Assembly: GCF_014295035.1 (NCBI RefSeq)
Contig: NZ_CP060404.1
Coordinates: 1,964,001-2,028,000, forward strand
Source of the DNA: Streptomyces buecherae
GTDB lineage: Bacteria > Actinomycetota > Actinomycetes > Streptomycetales > Streptomycetaceae
DNA length: 64,000 bases
Direction of reading: 5' to 3'
Of this stretch, positions 44,474 to 52,229 are shown piece by piece. The position numbers were made by a program, and so were the translations under genes. Each line of letters starts with the position of its first letter. Positions within the stretch are counted from its first letter, which is position 1. Below the pieces are notes generated by a model. That model was given only the letters and a program-made list of their open reading frames with translations, did not search any database and was not told the origin of the DNA.

Positions 44474-45424
44474 TCAGGCTGTGACCGCTCGTTCGACCAA
44501 CGTCAGCGCGTGCGCCTGGAGTTCCCCGCTGTGACCGGCGGCGCCGCTGAGCCAGTGAACTCGCGCATCTCGTCGAAACCACGAATCCTGGCGGCGCGCG
44601 AAGCGCTTGGTGGCTCGTACGGTCTCGACGCGTGCCTCCGCTTCGTCGCACTCCCCCGCCAGCACAGCGAGCACCTGCTGGTAGCCCAGGGCGCGGGAGG
44701 CCGTGCGCCCCTCGCGTAGCCCCGTGCGCTCCAGTCGCTCCACCTCGTCCACCAGGCCGGCCTCCCACATCCGGTCCACCCGGCGGGCGATCCGCTCGTC
44801 CAGCTCGGGGCGGGCGACGTCCACGCCGATCTGCACCGTGTCGTAGACGGCGCTGTGGGCCGAGTCCGCTTCGGGCAGGTTGGCGGTGAAGGGGCGGCCG
44901 GTGATCTCGATGACTTCGAGTGCCCGGACGATGCGGCGGCCGTTGCTGGGGAGGATGGCCTCGGCGGCGCGAGGGTCGGCCACGGCGAGCCGGGCGTGCA
45001 GCGGCCCGCTGCCCCGTTCCAGCAGCTCCGCCTCCAGGCGGGCGCGGACGGCGGGATCGGTGCCCGGGAACTCCAGGGCGTCGATCGCGCCCCGTACGTA
45101 GAGCCCGGAGCCCCCGACGAGCACCGGCGTACGCCCCTCGGCGAGCAGGCGGTCGATCTCCGCGCGGGCCAGCCGCTGGTACTCGGCGACGCTGGCCGTC
45201 TCGGTGACGTCCCAGACGTCCAGCAGACGGTGCGGCACGCCCTGCCGCTCGGCCACGGGCAGCTTGGCGGTGCCGATGTCCATGCCACGGTAGAGCTGCA
45301 TGGAGTCGGCGTTGATGACCTCGCCGCCGAGGTGCCGGGCCAGGGCGACCCCGAGATCGGACTTGCCCGCCGCGGTGGGGCCGACGATGGCGATGACCCG
45401 CGGAGCGGGGACTGCGCTGTTCAC
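44474..45424 (-). CDS. miaA: tRNA dimethylallyltransferase
   Basis: 316 residues. It adds a dimethylallyl group to adenosine 37 of tRNAs reading UNN codons, the substrate for MiaB encoded nearby. The P-loop is VGPTAAGKSDLG (about 14-25), followed by INADSMQLYRGMDIGTAK (about 39-56) and the DMAPP/tRNA-binding segments VGGSGLYVRG (about 102) and SNGRRIVRALEV (about 160). The C-terminal GYQQVL and the RRQDSWFRRD motif are present. GTG start at 45424. The frame is clean and length is normal for the family. Confidence 0.96.
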   Translation of the reverse strand: MNSAVPAPRVIAIVGPTAAGKSDLGVALARHLGGEVINADSMQLYRGMDIGTAKLPVAERQGVPHRLLDVWDVTETASVAEYQRLARAEIDRLLAEGRTPVLVGGSGLYVRGAIDALEFPGTDPAVRARLEAELLERGSGPLHARLAVADPRAAEAILPSNGRRIVRALEVIEITGRPFTANLPEADSAHSAVYDTVQIGVDVARPELDERIARRVDRMWEAGLVDEVERLERTGLREGRTASRALGYQQVLAVLAGECDEAEARVETVRATKRFARRQDSWFRRDARVHWLSGAAGHSGELQAHALTLVERAVTA

Positions 45425-45607
45425 CGGGCCAGTCTCGCAAATCCGCGGGCCGCTCCTCGAACGAGCGACGTGACAGGGGGGCGCGGTGGTCGTTGCCCGT
45501 TGCGAGGTTTCGGCACACCGCCGAGCGAGCCAGGTTGCGGCAGTGGCGCCAGAGAACGTCCCGCTCCGTCCAGGCTGCCGCTACGCGGGTTAATCTATGG
45601 AGTGATT

Positions 45608-45889
45608 ATGGGCGTTTTTTCAAGGTTTCGCCGTTCGTCGCGTTCGGTTGGCGCACCCCCCGCGGAGGCGGCGCGGAGCGATGAGGGCGGTAGCCTGACC
45701 GGGGAATCAGTCGCGGAATCCCCGGCTCCGGAGGAACTCGACGCCCCGCCGGTGGCCTCGTCGGCGGCTGCCTCCACCGTCGATGACGCCGAACAGGACG
45801 GCACGGCGGCAGGCGGCGCCACGATTCCCAAGCAACAGTCCGCCGAGCGGGCTGCGGACAGCGAGGCCGGGGAAGACGCCCGACAGTAG
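45608..45889 (+). CDS. Small acidic protein of unknown function
   Basis: 93 residues, MGVFSRFRRSSRSVG at the start, then Ala/Glu/Ser/Asp-rich with no predicted fold. The ATG at 45608 follows GGAG. The MGxFSRFRR N-terminus recurs in short Streptomyces proteins found next to the MT0933-like gene. It is 24 nt before that gene and probably cotranscribed. No function is known to me. Confidence 0.7.
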   Translation: MGVFSRFRRSSRSVGAPPAEAARSDEGGSLTGESVAESPAPEELDAPPVASSAAASTVDDAEQDGTAAGGATIPKQQSAERAADSEAGEDARQ

Positions 45890-45913
45890 TCCTCCGACGA
45901 GGGAAGGTGGCCC

Positions 45914-46153
45914 ATGGGCCTGCTGGACAATCTCAAGGCGAAGGCCGGTCAGCTCAAGGGCAAGGCCGGGGACCTCGCGAATCAGCACGGCGACAAGATC
46001 GAGCGCGGTCTGGACAAGGCCGCCAAGACGGTCGACGAGAAGACCAAGGGCAAGTACAGCGACAAGATCGACACCGGTACGGGCAAGGCCAAGGGCGCCC
46101 TCGACCGCCTCGCGCAGAAGGACGACGAGGGCAAGGGCCCGCAGGGCCGCTGA
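45914..46153 (+). CDS. MT0933-like small helical protein (annotated as antitoxin)
   Basis: 79 residues, amphipathic and Lys/Asp/Gly-rich: MGLLDNLKAKAGQLKGKAG, then DKIERGLDKAAKTVDEKT. It matches the MT0933/Rv0909 antitoxin family by its pattern. No toxin gene (SRPBCC type in Mycobacterium) is adjacent, so the antitoxin role is doubtful; many Streptomyces carry solitary copies. Ribosome binding site GAGGGAAGG. A perfect 16-bp terminator stem follows. Confidence 0.85.
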   Translation: MGLLDNLKAKAGQLKGKAGDLANQHGDKIERGLDKAAKTVDEKTKGKYSDKIDTGTGKAKGALDRLAQKDDEGKGPQGR

Positions 46154-46167
46154 CGCCTGACCGTCCC

Positions 46168-46203
46168 CCACGGCCGCGGAGCCTCCTGGCTCCGCGGCCG
46201 TGG
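46168..46203. terminator. Perfect 16-bp stem terminator
   Basis: CCACGGCCGCGGAGCC and GGCTCCGCGGCCGTGG flank TCCT, 15 nt after the stop of the MT0933-like gene. Confidence 0.9.
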
Positions 46204-46392
46204 TCGTTGTCGGCGACGGCCGGTACGGTGCGCGCCCCACGCCGGCCCCCGACGCGGCGGCGCCACGTACCCCGCCACTCCGCGTCCGGTGGGGCCCCAC
46301 GCTGACGAGCCCCACCCGCACCAGCCGCCTCCACGCGGGACCACGGCTCCGCGCCCCCGTACGGACGTCGCCCCGTGCCCCGTGCGGACGGC

Positions 46393-46455
46393 GCCCCGTG
46401 CCCCGTGCCCCGTGCCCCGTGCCCCGTGCCCCGTGCCCCGTGCCCCGTGCCCCGT
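46393..46455. repeat. Heptamer array (GCCCCGT)9
   Basis: Nine identical head-to-tail copies. Two further copies lie at about 46371-46384. The array is followed by CAGGCAGGATC. Confidence 0.97.
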
Positions 46456-46474
46456 GCCCCCAGGCAGGATCACC

Positions 46475-46551
46475 GCTCCGTGCTCCGTGCTCCGTGCTCC
46501 GTGCTCCGTGCTCCGTGCTCCGTGCTCCGTGCTCCGTGCTCCGTGCTCCGT
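46475..46551. repeat. Heptamer array (GCTCCGT)11
   Basis: Eleven identical copies of a one-base variant of the neighbouring heptamer. It is followed by CGGGCAGGATC, nearly the same tail as behind the first array. Confidence 0.97.
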
Positions 46552-46594
46552 GCTCCCGGGCAGGATCGGCGACGCCTCGCGCCCCGTGTGTCCG

Positions 46595-47392
46595 CTACGA
46601 CCAGGTGGCGACGAAGTAGCCCACGCCGTACGGCGCCTCGTCGTACAGCAGTGCGCCGCGCAGGCCCGCTCCGTCGCCCGCGCCGGCGAGCACCTGCCAG
46701 GAGGCCCGGCCCGACATCAGCAGGTCCTGGGCCAGGTGGGGATCGAGATCCGACAGGGCCGCGGTGTCGGCCGTGCCCAGGGCGCGCGCCACCTCCGCGT
46801 CACACGCGGCGGCCCGCTCGTCGAGGTAGCCGGGCGCCTTGAGCGTGCGGCGCGCGCTGCCGTCGCCGGAGATCAGGAGGGCCACCCGGTCGGCAGACCG
46901 CGCCAGCTCGCGCCCCAGTGCGGTGCAGCGGTCGACGGCGAGCGTCTCGGCGAGGCCGAAGCCCTCGACGGGCGCCGCGCTCCAGCGGGCGCGCTCCAGC
47001 AGCCATGCCGCGACGGCCAGCGAGGACGGCAGTTCGCGCTCCGCCAGCCAGCCCGCCCCGTGCCCCGCGTCCGCCCCGTGCTCCGTGTCGTCCGCCTCGG
47101 CGCTCCGTGCCCCGTGCTCCGTAGCGCCGTCCGCTCCCGGTAGCGCGCCGAGCCGTACCGTCATGTCCACGCCGTAGCCGCGGAACGAGCCGGCGCTGCC
47201 GCTCGGATAGGTGCCGTCAGCGTCCGGGGCGGCCGGGCCCAGCACGATGAGGCGGTCGGGGCGGGCCGCGGCCAGCACGCTGATCGCGTCCGAGCAGGCG
47301 TCCCGCAGCGGCGCCAGTTCGGGTGCGGCTCCAGCGGCGATCTCGGGCACGAGCAGGGGCGGGCACGGGCACACGGCGGCAGCGACAAGCAT
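46595..47392 (-). CDS. Class III extradiol dioxygenase-like protein
   Basis: 265 residues. The N-terminus MLVAAAVCPCPPLLVPEIA and the core (RLIVLGPAAPDADGTYP, LLISGDGSARRTLKAPGYLD) fit the LigB/MEMO-like fold. The Fe-binding histidines of true dioxygenases are not evident, so catalysis is uncertain. Residues about 88-112 (TEHGARSAEADDTEHGADAG) are an in-frame heptamer-derived insertion between the first and second half. Neighbours are the miaB-miaA group. The family is conserved at this place in Streptomyces to my memory, without known function. Confidence 0.75.
   Translation of the reverse strand: MLVAAAVCPCPPLLVPEIAAGAAPELAPLRDACSDAISVLAAARPDRLIVLGPAAPDADGTYPSGSAGSFRGYGVDMTVRLGALPGADGATEHGARSAEADDTEHGADAGHGAGWLAERELPSSLAVAAWLLERARWSAAPVEGFGLAETLAVDRCTALGRELARSADRVALLISGDGSARRTLKAPGYLDERAAACDAEVARALGTADTAALSDLDPHLAQDLLMSGRASWQVLAGAGDGAGLRGALLYDEAPYGVGYFVATWS
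47054..47122. repeat. Heptamer cassette inside the dioxygenase-like gene
   Basis: Runs of GCCCCGT and GCTCCGT surround CCGTGTCGTCCGCCTCGG and CGCTCCGTGCCCCGTG. The same order of elements appears in rshA at 40306-40381. Confidence 0.85.
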
Positions 47393-47408
47393 GATCGGCA
47401 GCCTAACG

Positions 47409-47693
47409 TCAGGCTCCGTCGCCCGAATCCCAGACCAGTTCGCAGACGCGGAAACGGCACGGGTACAGCCTGCTGCTCCAGGAACTCGCGATCACGAGCA
47501 GCCATCCGTCGTCGGTGCGGTACAGCCGCCTGCCGCGCGGGCTCCGTGGGTGTCTCGGCTGGTACGTCTCCACCTTCTCGGCCAGCAGCGTGAGCGCTTC
47601 CTCGCGCGTGCCGTCAACTTCGGCCAGTACCTCGATCGTGTCGATGTCGTTCTGGCCCATGGGTGGCTCGACGAGCAGTCCCCACCGTGGCAT
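47409..47693 (-). CDS. Small conserved hypothetical protein
   Basis: 94 residues, MPRWGLLVEPPMGQND at the start, then a beta-rich pattern (RLYRTDDGWLLVIASSWSS, RFRVCELVWD). It has the size and look of a small beta-sandwich. ATG at 47693 follows GGGGGAGAG. It lies 16 nt before the dioxygenase-like gene, on the same strand, and is probably in an operon with it. Function unknown. Confidence 0.8.
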   Translation of the reverse strand: MPRWGLLVEPPMGQNDIDTIEVLAEVDGTREEALTLLAEKVETYQPRHPRSPRGRRLYRTDDGWLLVIASSWSSRLYPCRFRVCELVWDSGDGA

Positions 47694-48087
47694 AGCGCTC
47701 TCCCCCGCCTCGTCTCACGCCGCGTGCGCGTGCGCCGTCGGGGCCGGTCCGGCCGTCGCGGCCCGCCCCGTTCGCCCGGCACGGCGAGTTCGGTACGGCC
47801 CGGTGCGACCCACCGTCGGGGACGCGCGGGTCACGCGCCCCGGCGGCCCCGGCGTACGCACCGTACGGCGCACGACTGCTCACACGTCACGCCGGCCGCG
47901 TACGGTTCCGCTCGGGAGCGGCGCGCTGCTCCCCGTCACGTATGGCTGGACGACGGGCCGGCTGGCGACCCCGGCGGCCGAACCGGCCGGCCACCGCGTG
48001 GGGCGCGTGTTCGGCGGCGTCGGCGGAGCGGCGGGCCAGGGCATGCGATGGGCCGGCCGTCGTGGGTTGCCGGCCGACGGTGCTCGG
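47694..48087. other. Intergenic region downstream of miaB
   Basis: 394 nt. A stem GGCCGGC/GCCGGCC (48051-48075) just after miaB is the only clear element. No gene is seen. Confidence 0.5.
48051..48075 (-). terminator. Possible miaB terminator
   Basis: GGCCGGC and GCCGGCC form a 7-bp stem with an 11-nt loop, 13 nt after the miaB stop. Confidence 0.5.
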
Positions 48088-49608
48088 TCAGCGGACGGAG
48101 CAGCCGCCGGGCTCCGCGGGCAGCGGCGCGGGGGCGCCCACCGTGGGCAGGCCGAGCATGACGCCCGCGGGCTTTGGCTCCGGCGCGGCGTTGCGCTTCT
48201 CCCACGCGTCACCCGCCCGCGTGCGCCGTACGCCCCGGGGGGTGCCCTCCGCGAGGAGGTGGTGCGGTGCCGCGTAGGTGATGTCCACCGTGACGACGTC
48301 GCCGGGGCGAACCGGCTCGTCGGGGCGGGTGAAGTGCACCAGGCGGTTGTCGGGGGCCCGGCCGGAGAGGCGGCGGGTGGCGTCGTCCTTGCGGCCCTCG
48401 CCCTCCGCGACCAGGACCTCCACGGTGCGGCCGACCTGGCGCTTGTTCTCCGCCCAACTGATCTCTTCCTGGACGGCGACCAGGCGCTCGTAGCGGTCCT
48501 GGACGACCGCCTTCGGGATCTGGTCGTCCATCTCGGCGGCCGGGGTGCCGGGGCGCTTGGAGTACTGGAAGGTGAACGCCTGGGCGAACCGCGCCTCGCG
48601 GACCACGTGCAGCGTCTGCTCGAAGTCGGCCTCGGTCTCGCCGGGGAAGCCGACGATGATGTCGGTGGAGATCGCCGCGTCCGGCATGGCGGCGCGCACC
48701 TTCTCGATAATCCCCAGGAAGCGCTCCTGCCGGTACGAGCGACGCATGGCCTTGAGCACCGTGTCGGAGCCGGACTGGAGCGGCATGTGCAGTTGCGGCA
48801 TAACGTTCGGCGTCTCGGCCATGGCGGCGATCACGTCGTCCGTGAAGTCGCGCGGGTGCGGCGAGGTGAAGCGCACCCGCTCAAGACCCTCGATGGTGCC
48901 GCAGGCGCGCAGCAGCTTGCTGAACGCCTCACGGTCGCCGATGTCCGAGCCGTACGCGTTGACGTTCTGGCCGAGCAGCGTGATCTCGGTTACGCCCTCG
49001 GCGACCAGCGCCTCGACCTCGGCGAGGATGTCGCCGGGACGGCGGTCCTTCTCCTTGCCGCGCAGGGCGGGCACGATGCAGAAGGTGCAGGTGTTGTTGC
49101 AGCCGACCGAGATGGACACCCATGCCGCGTAGGCGGACTCGCGGCGGGTGGGCAGCGTCGAGGGGAACGCCTCCAGCGACTCGGCGATCTCGACCTGCGC
49201 CTCTTCCTGGACCCGCGCGCGCTCCAGCAGGACCGGCAGGCTGCCGATGTTGTGCGTGCCGAAGACCACGTCCACCCACGGGGCCTTCTTGACGATCGTG
49301 TCGCGGTCCTTCTGGGCCAGGCAGCCGCCGACCGCGATCTGCATGCCAGGCCGCCGCGCCTTCATCGGGGCGAGCCGGCCGAGGTTGCCGTAGAGCCGGT
49401 TGTCGGCGTTCTCCCGCACCGCGCAGGTGTTGAAGACGACGATGTCGGCATCGCCCTCAGCGGAGCCCTCGGGCGCGCGCACGTAACCGGCGTCCTCCAG
49501 GAGGCCGGACAGCCGCTCGGAGTCGTGGACGTTCATCTGGCACCCGTAGGTGCGCACTTCGTAGCTTCGATTCACGCCCACTGCACTGCTCCGGTCACTG
49601 CTGCTCAT
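48088..49608 (-). CDS. miaB: tRNA-2-methylthio-N6-dimethylallyladenosine synthase
   Basis: 506 residues. It adds a methylthio group to the base made by MiaA, using two 4Fe-4S clusters and S-adenosylmethionine. The N-terminal MTTase domain has cluster cysteines in [26 protein letters not shown] and VGGCLAQKD. The radical SAM motif is [12 protein letters not shown] (about 170). A TRAM domain (about 385-455) binds RNA. The ATG at 49608 is the family start position ([20 protein letters not shown]); no strong ribosome binding site. The last 50 residues are a non-conserved Pro/Ala-rich tail. Confidence 0.95.
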   Translation of the reverse strand: MSSSDRSSAVGVNRSYEVRTYGCQMNVHDSERLSGLLEDAGYVRAPEGSAEGDADIVVFNTCAVRENADNRLYGNLGRLAPMKARRPGMQIAVGGCLAQKDRDTIVKKAPWVDVVFGTHNIGSLPVLLERARVQEEAQVEIAESLEAFPSTLPTRRESAYAAWVSISVGCNNTCTFCIVPALRGKEKDRRPGDILAEVEALVAEGVTEITLLGQNVNAYGSDIGDREAFSKLLRACGTIEGLERVRFTSPHPRDFTDDVIAAMAETPNVMPQLHMPLQSGSDTVLKAMRRSYRQERFLGIIEKVRAAMPDAAISTDIIVGFPGETEADFEQTLHVVREARFAQAFTFQYSKRPGTPAAEMDDQIPKAVVQDRYERLVAVQEEISWAENKRQVGRTVEVLVAEGEGRKDDATRRLSGRAPDNRLVHFTRPDEPVRPGDVVTVDITYAAPHHLLAEGTPRGVRRTRAGDAWEKRNAAPEPKPAGVMLGLPTVGAPAPLPAEPGGCSVR

Positions 49609-49732
49609 GACATCAGGGTAGACGGGCGCGCGTCTCGTACGTCCTCGCACTCATCTTGGTTGCCCAGGGTACGTGTTCGACTCCGTTCCCCGCCCCTCCC
49701 TTCCGCGCCGCGATGCTGGCAGTATCCGGCCC

Positions 49733-50788
49733 ATGCTCAAGACCCTGACCGAACGGCCGGGAGCGTGGCGCGCGCTCCGTGCCACCGGCATCGCGGGCGG
49801 CCCCGGCATCGGGCGGACCCGGCGGCTGTGGCGGCTCGCCGTGACGGCCGTCGTGGTGCTCGGGCTGCTGCTGTGGTGGTTGCTGCCGGTGGGCGACGAT
49901 GCGTCCCCGAGCGGGAGCGTGACCGTGACGACCGGGGTGCGTACGGGCGTGTACGCGCGGTACGGCGAACTGCTCAAGGATCACCTCGACGAGGACCTGC
50001 CGCGGCTACGGGTGAACCTCATGCCGAGCGAGGGATCGGTGCAGAACATCAGGCGGCTCGTCGCCGGCGAGGCGTCCTTCACGATCGCCACCGCCGACGC
50101 CGTGGCGACCTACCGCGACGAGGGCGGCGACGGCGCACACCGGCTGCGGGCGTGCGCCCGGTTGTACGACGACTACCTGCAGTTGGTCGTACCCGCCGGT
50201 TCGACGGTGCGCCGCGCCGCGGACCTCGCCGGCAAGCGCGTGGCGATCGGACAACCCGGCTCCGGCGTCAGCCTGATCGCGGAGCGGCTCCTGACGGCGG
50301 CGGGGCTCGACCCGGAGAAGGACCTGACGCCGGTGCCGGTAGGGATCAGTGAGATGACCACACTGATGCGAAAGGGGAAGATCGACGCCTTCTTCTGGTC
50401 CGGTGGCCTGCCGACGGGCGCCGTGCTCGATCTCGCGAAGCGCTATCCGATCCGGCTCGTGCAACTCGGTGACCTGGTGGATCGCGTGCACAAGCTCGGC
50501 GGCGCCAAGCACTACTACCGGGCCGCCGTGATGCCCGCCGACGCCTACCCCATGGTGCAACGGGGCCAGGCCATCAAGACCATCGCGGTGGCCAACCTGT
50601 TGGTGACGACGGACGGGACGGACCGGACGCTGACGGAGAGCGTCACGCGAACGGTGATCAACAGCCGCGACAAGATCGGCGAGAGCGTGCACGCGGCGCA
50701 GCGCGTCGATCTTCGCACGGCCATCTACACCGACCCGCTGACCCTCCACGAGGGCGCCAAGCGCTACTACCGGTCGGTCAAGCCCTGA
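49733..50788 (+). CDS. TAXI-family solute-binding protein, membrane-anchored
   Basis: 351 residues. One hydrophobic segment near the N-terminus (LAVTAVVVLGLLLWWLLPV, about 33-51) looks like an uncleaved anchor. The rest is a periplasmic-binding fold of the TRAP-associated TAXI type (TTGVRTGVYARYGELLKDHL, NIRRLVAGEASFTIATADA, DAFFWSGGLPTGAV). TAXI proteins feed TRAP transporters, often for dicarboxylates or glutamate, but no permease gene is nearby. ATG 49733. Divergent from miaB by 125 nt. Confidence 0.85.
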   Translation: MLKTLTERPGAWRALRATGIAGGPGIGRTRRLWRLAVTAVVVLGLLLWWLLPVGDDASPSGSVTVTTGVRTGVYARYGELLKDHLDEDLPRLRVNLMPSEGSVQNIRRLVAGEASFTIATADAVATYRDEGGDGAHRLRACARLYDDYLQLVVPAGSTVRRAADLAGKRVAIGQPGSGVSLIAERLLTAAGLDPEKDLTPVPVGISEMTTLMRKGKIDAFFWSGGLPTGAVLDLAKRYPIRLVQLGDLVDRVHKLGGAKHYYRAAVMPADAYPMVQRGQAIKTIAVANLLVTTDGTDRTLTESVTRTVINSRDKIGESVHAAQRVDLRTAIYTDPLTLHEGAKRYYRSVKP

Positions 50789-50894
50789 GGCCCCCGCCCG
50801 CCCGCCCGCGAAGGGCCGGCGCCGCCCCCCTCCGGGCACGCCCGCATCAGCCGGCCCACCCCGTCGCCGGCGCGATCCGTCACCGCACCGGCCG

Positions 50895-52229
50895 TCAACG
50901 CGTCGATGCGTTCGTGCGCCGACCGCCTCGGCGCGCTGATCCACCAGCGCATCGGTCCACTGACGCATCGATCCATCGACACGTCGATCCACCGACGCAC
51001 CGCCGCGTCGCCGCGCGCGCCGGCGGCCGGGTGTGCGCGTACGGGCACGCTCTGCCGGGGCTCAGGCGCGGCGGTGCGTCGGTGGGGGCAAGGTCGGCGG
51101 CGTCGAGGGCCGGGTCGGGGAGCAGTTCGAACGCGGCGGCAGCCGCCCCCACGAGCCCCGCGTCGGTGCCCAGCGAGGCCGGCACCGCCTCGATGCCCCG
51201 TACGAACGAGAGCGCGGCGTACGTCGCCAGGTGTCGCCGCAGCGGTGCGAACAGCACCTCGCCGGCCGCGGCCACGCCGCCGCCGATCACCGCCGCCTCG
51301 ACCTCCAGCAGGGTCGCGGTGCCGGCGACCGCCGCGGCCAGGGCCCGCCCGGCCCGGTCGAAGGCGGCCAGGGCCACCGGGTCTCCGTCGCGTGCCGCGG
51401 CGGCGACCACCGCCGCCGAGCGGTCGGCCCCGGTCGGCCGCCAGCCCATCGCGGCGGCATGGCGGGCGATGGCCGGGCCCGACGCGAGGGCTTCGACGCA
51501 TCCTCGGGAGCCGCACGGGCACGGGGGGCCGTCCACCTCCACGCTGATGTGGCCGATGTGTCCCGCGTTACCCGTGGGCCCGGGGCACAGTCGCCCGTCC
51601 AGGATCAGGCCGCCGCCGACGCCGGTGGAGACCACCATGCACAGCGCGTTCCGGCGGCCACGGGCCGCTCCCAGCCAGTGTTCGGCGGCGGCCATGGCCA
51701 CCCCGTCGCCCACGAGCGCGACCGGCACCGGCGCCCCGTGGCACGCGAGGGCGGCCTCGGTGCGGGCGCGGACCGGGAAGTCGCGCCAGGCCGTGATGTT
51801 GACCGGGCTGACGGTGCCGCGCGCGGCGTCGACCGGCCCCGCGCTGGCGAGGCCGCACCGGGTGACGCGGGCCCACTCGGGCGAGCGCGCCAGGGTGGTG
51901 ATGACCTCGGTGACGGCGGCCATGACCGCCTCGGCCGCCGCCCCGGGCGAAGCGCAGGCCGCGCCCACGGCGCCGGCCGGCGCGGCGCCGTGGCCCCGCC
52001 CCGTACTGGGCGGCGTGGGCCGCCTGGCCGTGGCGTGCACCGTGCCCCGTCGGTCCACCAACGCACCCGCGATCTTGGTCCCGCCGATGTCGATGGCCAC
52101 GCTCAGCGCGGCGCTGCCGGCGCCGTGGCCCGACGCTCCCCAGGAGGCGGGCGCGGCCGGCGCGCGCGTAGGGGTGGCCGGGCGGGGCGGGGGCGCGTCG
52201 GCTGGCGTCAGTGCGTCGGCTGCGGTCAT
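50895..52229 (-). CDS. ROK family sugar kinase/regulator with repeat-derived tail
   Basis: 444 residues. The kinase core (about 45-365) shows ATP-binding SVAIDIGGTKIAGALVDRRG (about 43-62), the catalytic Asp region VALVGDGVAMAAAEHWLG, STGVGGGLILDG, and the ROK zinc motif GHIGHISV with CPCGSRGCVEA. No helix-turn-helix is present, so a glucokinase-like enzyme rather than a repressor. The first 40 residues are Ala/Pro-rich. After LLPDPALDAADLA the last 70 residues are a disordered tail made from four tandem 16-bp units. ATG at 52229 with AGAGG 9 nt upstream. Divergent from the alpha-mannosidase gene. Confidence 0.88.
   Translation of the reverse strand: MTAADALTPADAPPPRPATPTRAPAAPASWGASGHGAGSAALSVAIDIGGTKIAGALVDRRGTVHATARRPTPPSTGRGHGAAPAGAVGAACASPGAAAEAVMAAVTEVITTLARSPEWARVTRCGLASAGPVDAARGTVSPVNITAWRDFPVRARTEAALACHGAPVPVALVGDGVAMAAAEHWLGAARGRRNALCMVVSTGVGGGLILDGRLCPGPTGNAGHIGHISVEVDGPPCPCGSRGCVEALASGPAIARHAAAMGWRPTGADRSAAVVAAAARDGDPVALAAFDRAGRALAAAVAGTATLLEVEAAVIGGGVAAAGEVLFAPLRRHLATYAALSFVRGIEAVPASLGTDAGLVGAAAAAFELLPDPALDAADLAPTDAPPRLSPGRACPYAHTRPPARAATRRCVGGSTCRWIDASVDRCAGGSARRGGRRTNASTR
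50936..50999. repeat. Four 16-bp tandem repeats in the ROK gene 3' end
   Basis: Units CTGATCCACCAGCGCA, TCGGTCCACTGACGCA, TCGATCCATCGACACG and TCGATCCACCGACGCA are head to tail. As 16 is not a multiple of three, each unit is read in a different frame. Confidence 0.85.

Larger units (their letters stand above)
46154..46594. other. Convergent intergenic region filled by heptamer arrays
   Basis: 441 nt between two convergent genes. A terminator (46168-46203) is followed by two heptamer arrays (46393-46455 and 46475-46551). No gene is seen; open frames across the arrays are by-products of the 7-bp period. Confidence 0.8.

Noticed and set aside
45914..46153. Toxin-antitoxin pair
   Set aside because: The MT0933-like protein has no adjacent toxin gene; the upstream 93-residue acidic protein does not look like a toxin.
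46393..46551. Heptamer arrays considered as CRISPR
   Set aside because: The units are 7 bp with no spacers, and no cas genes are nearby.
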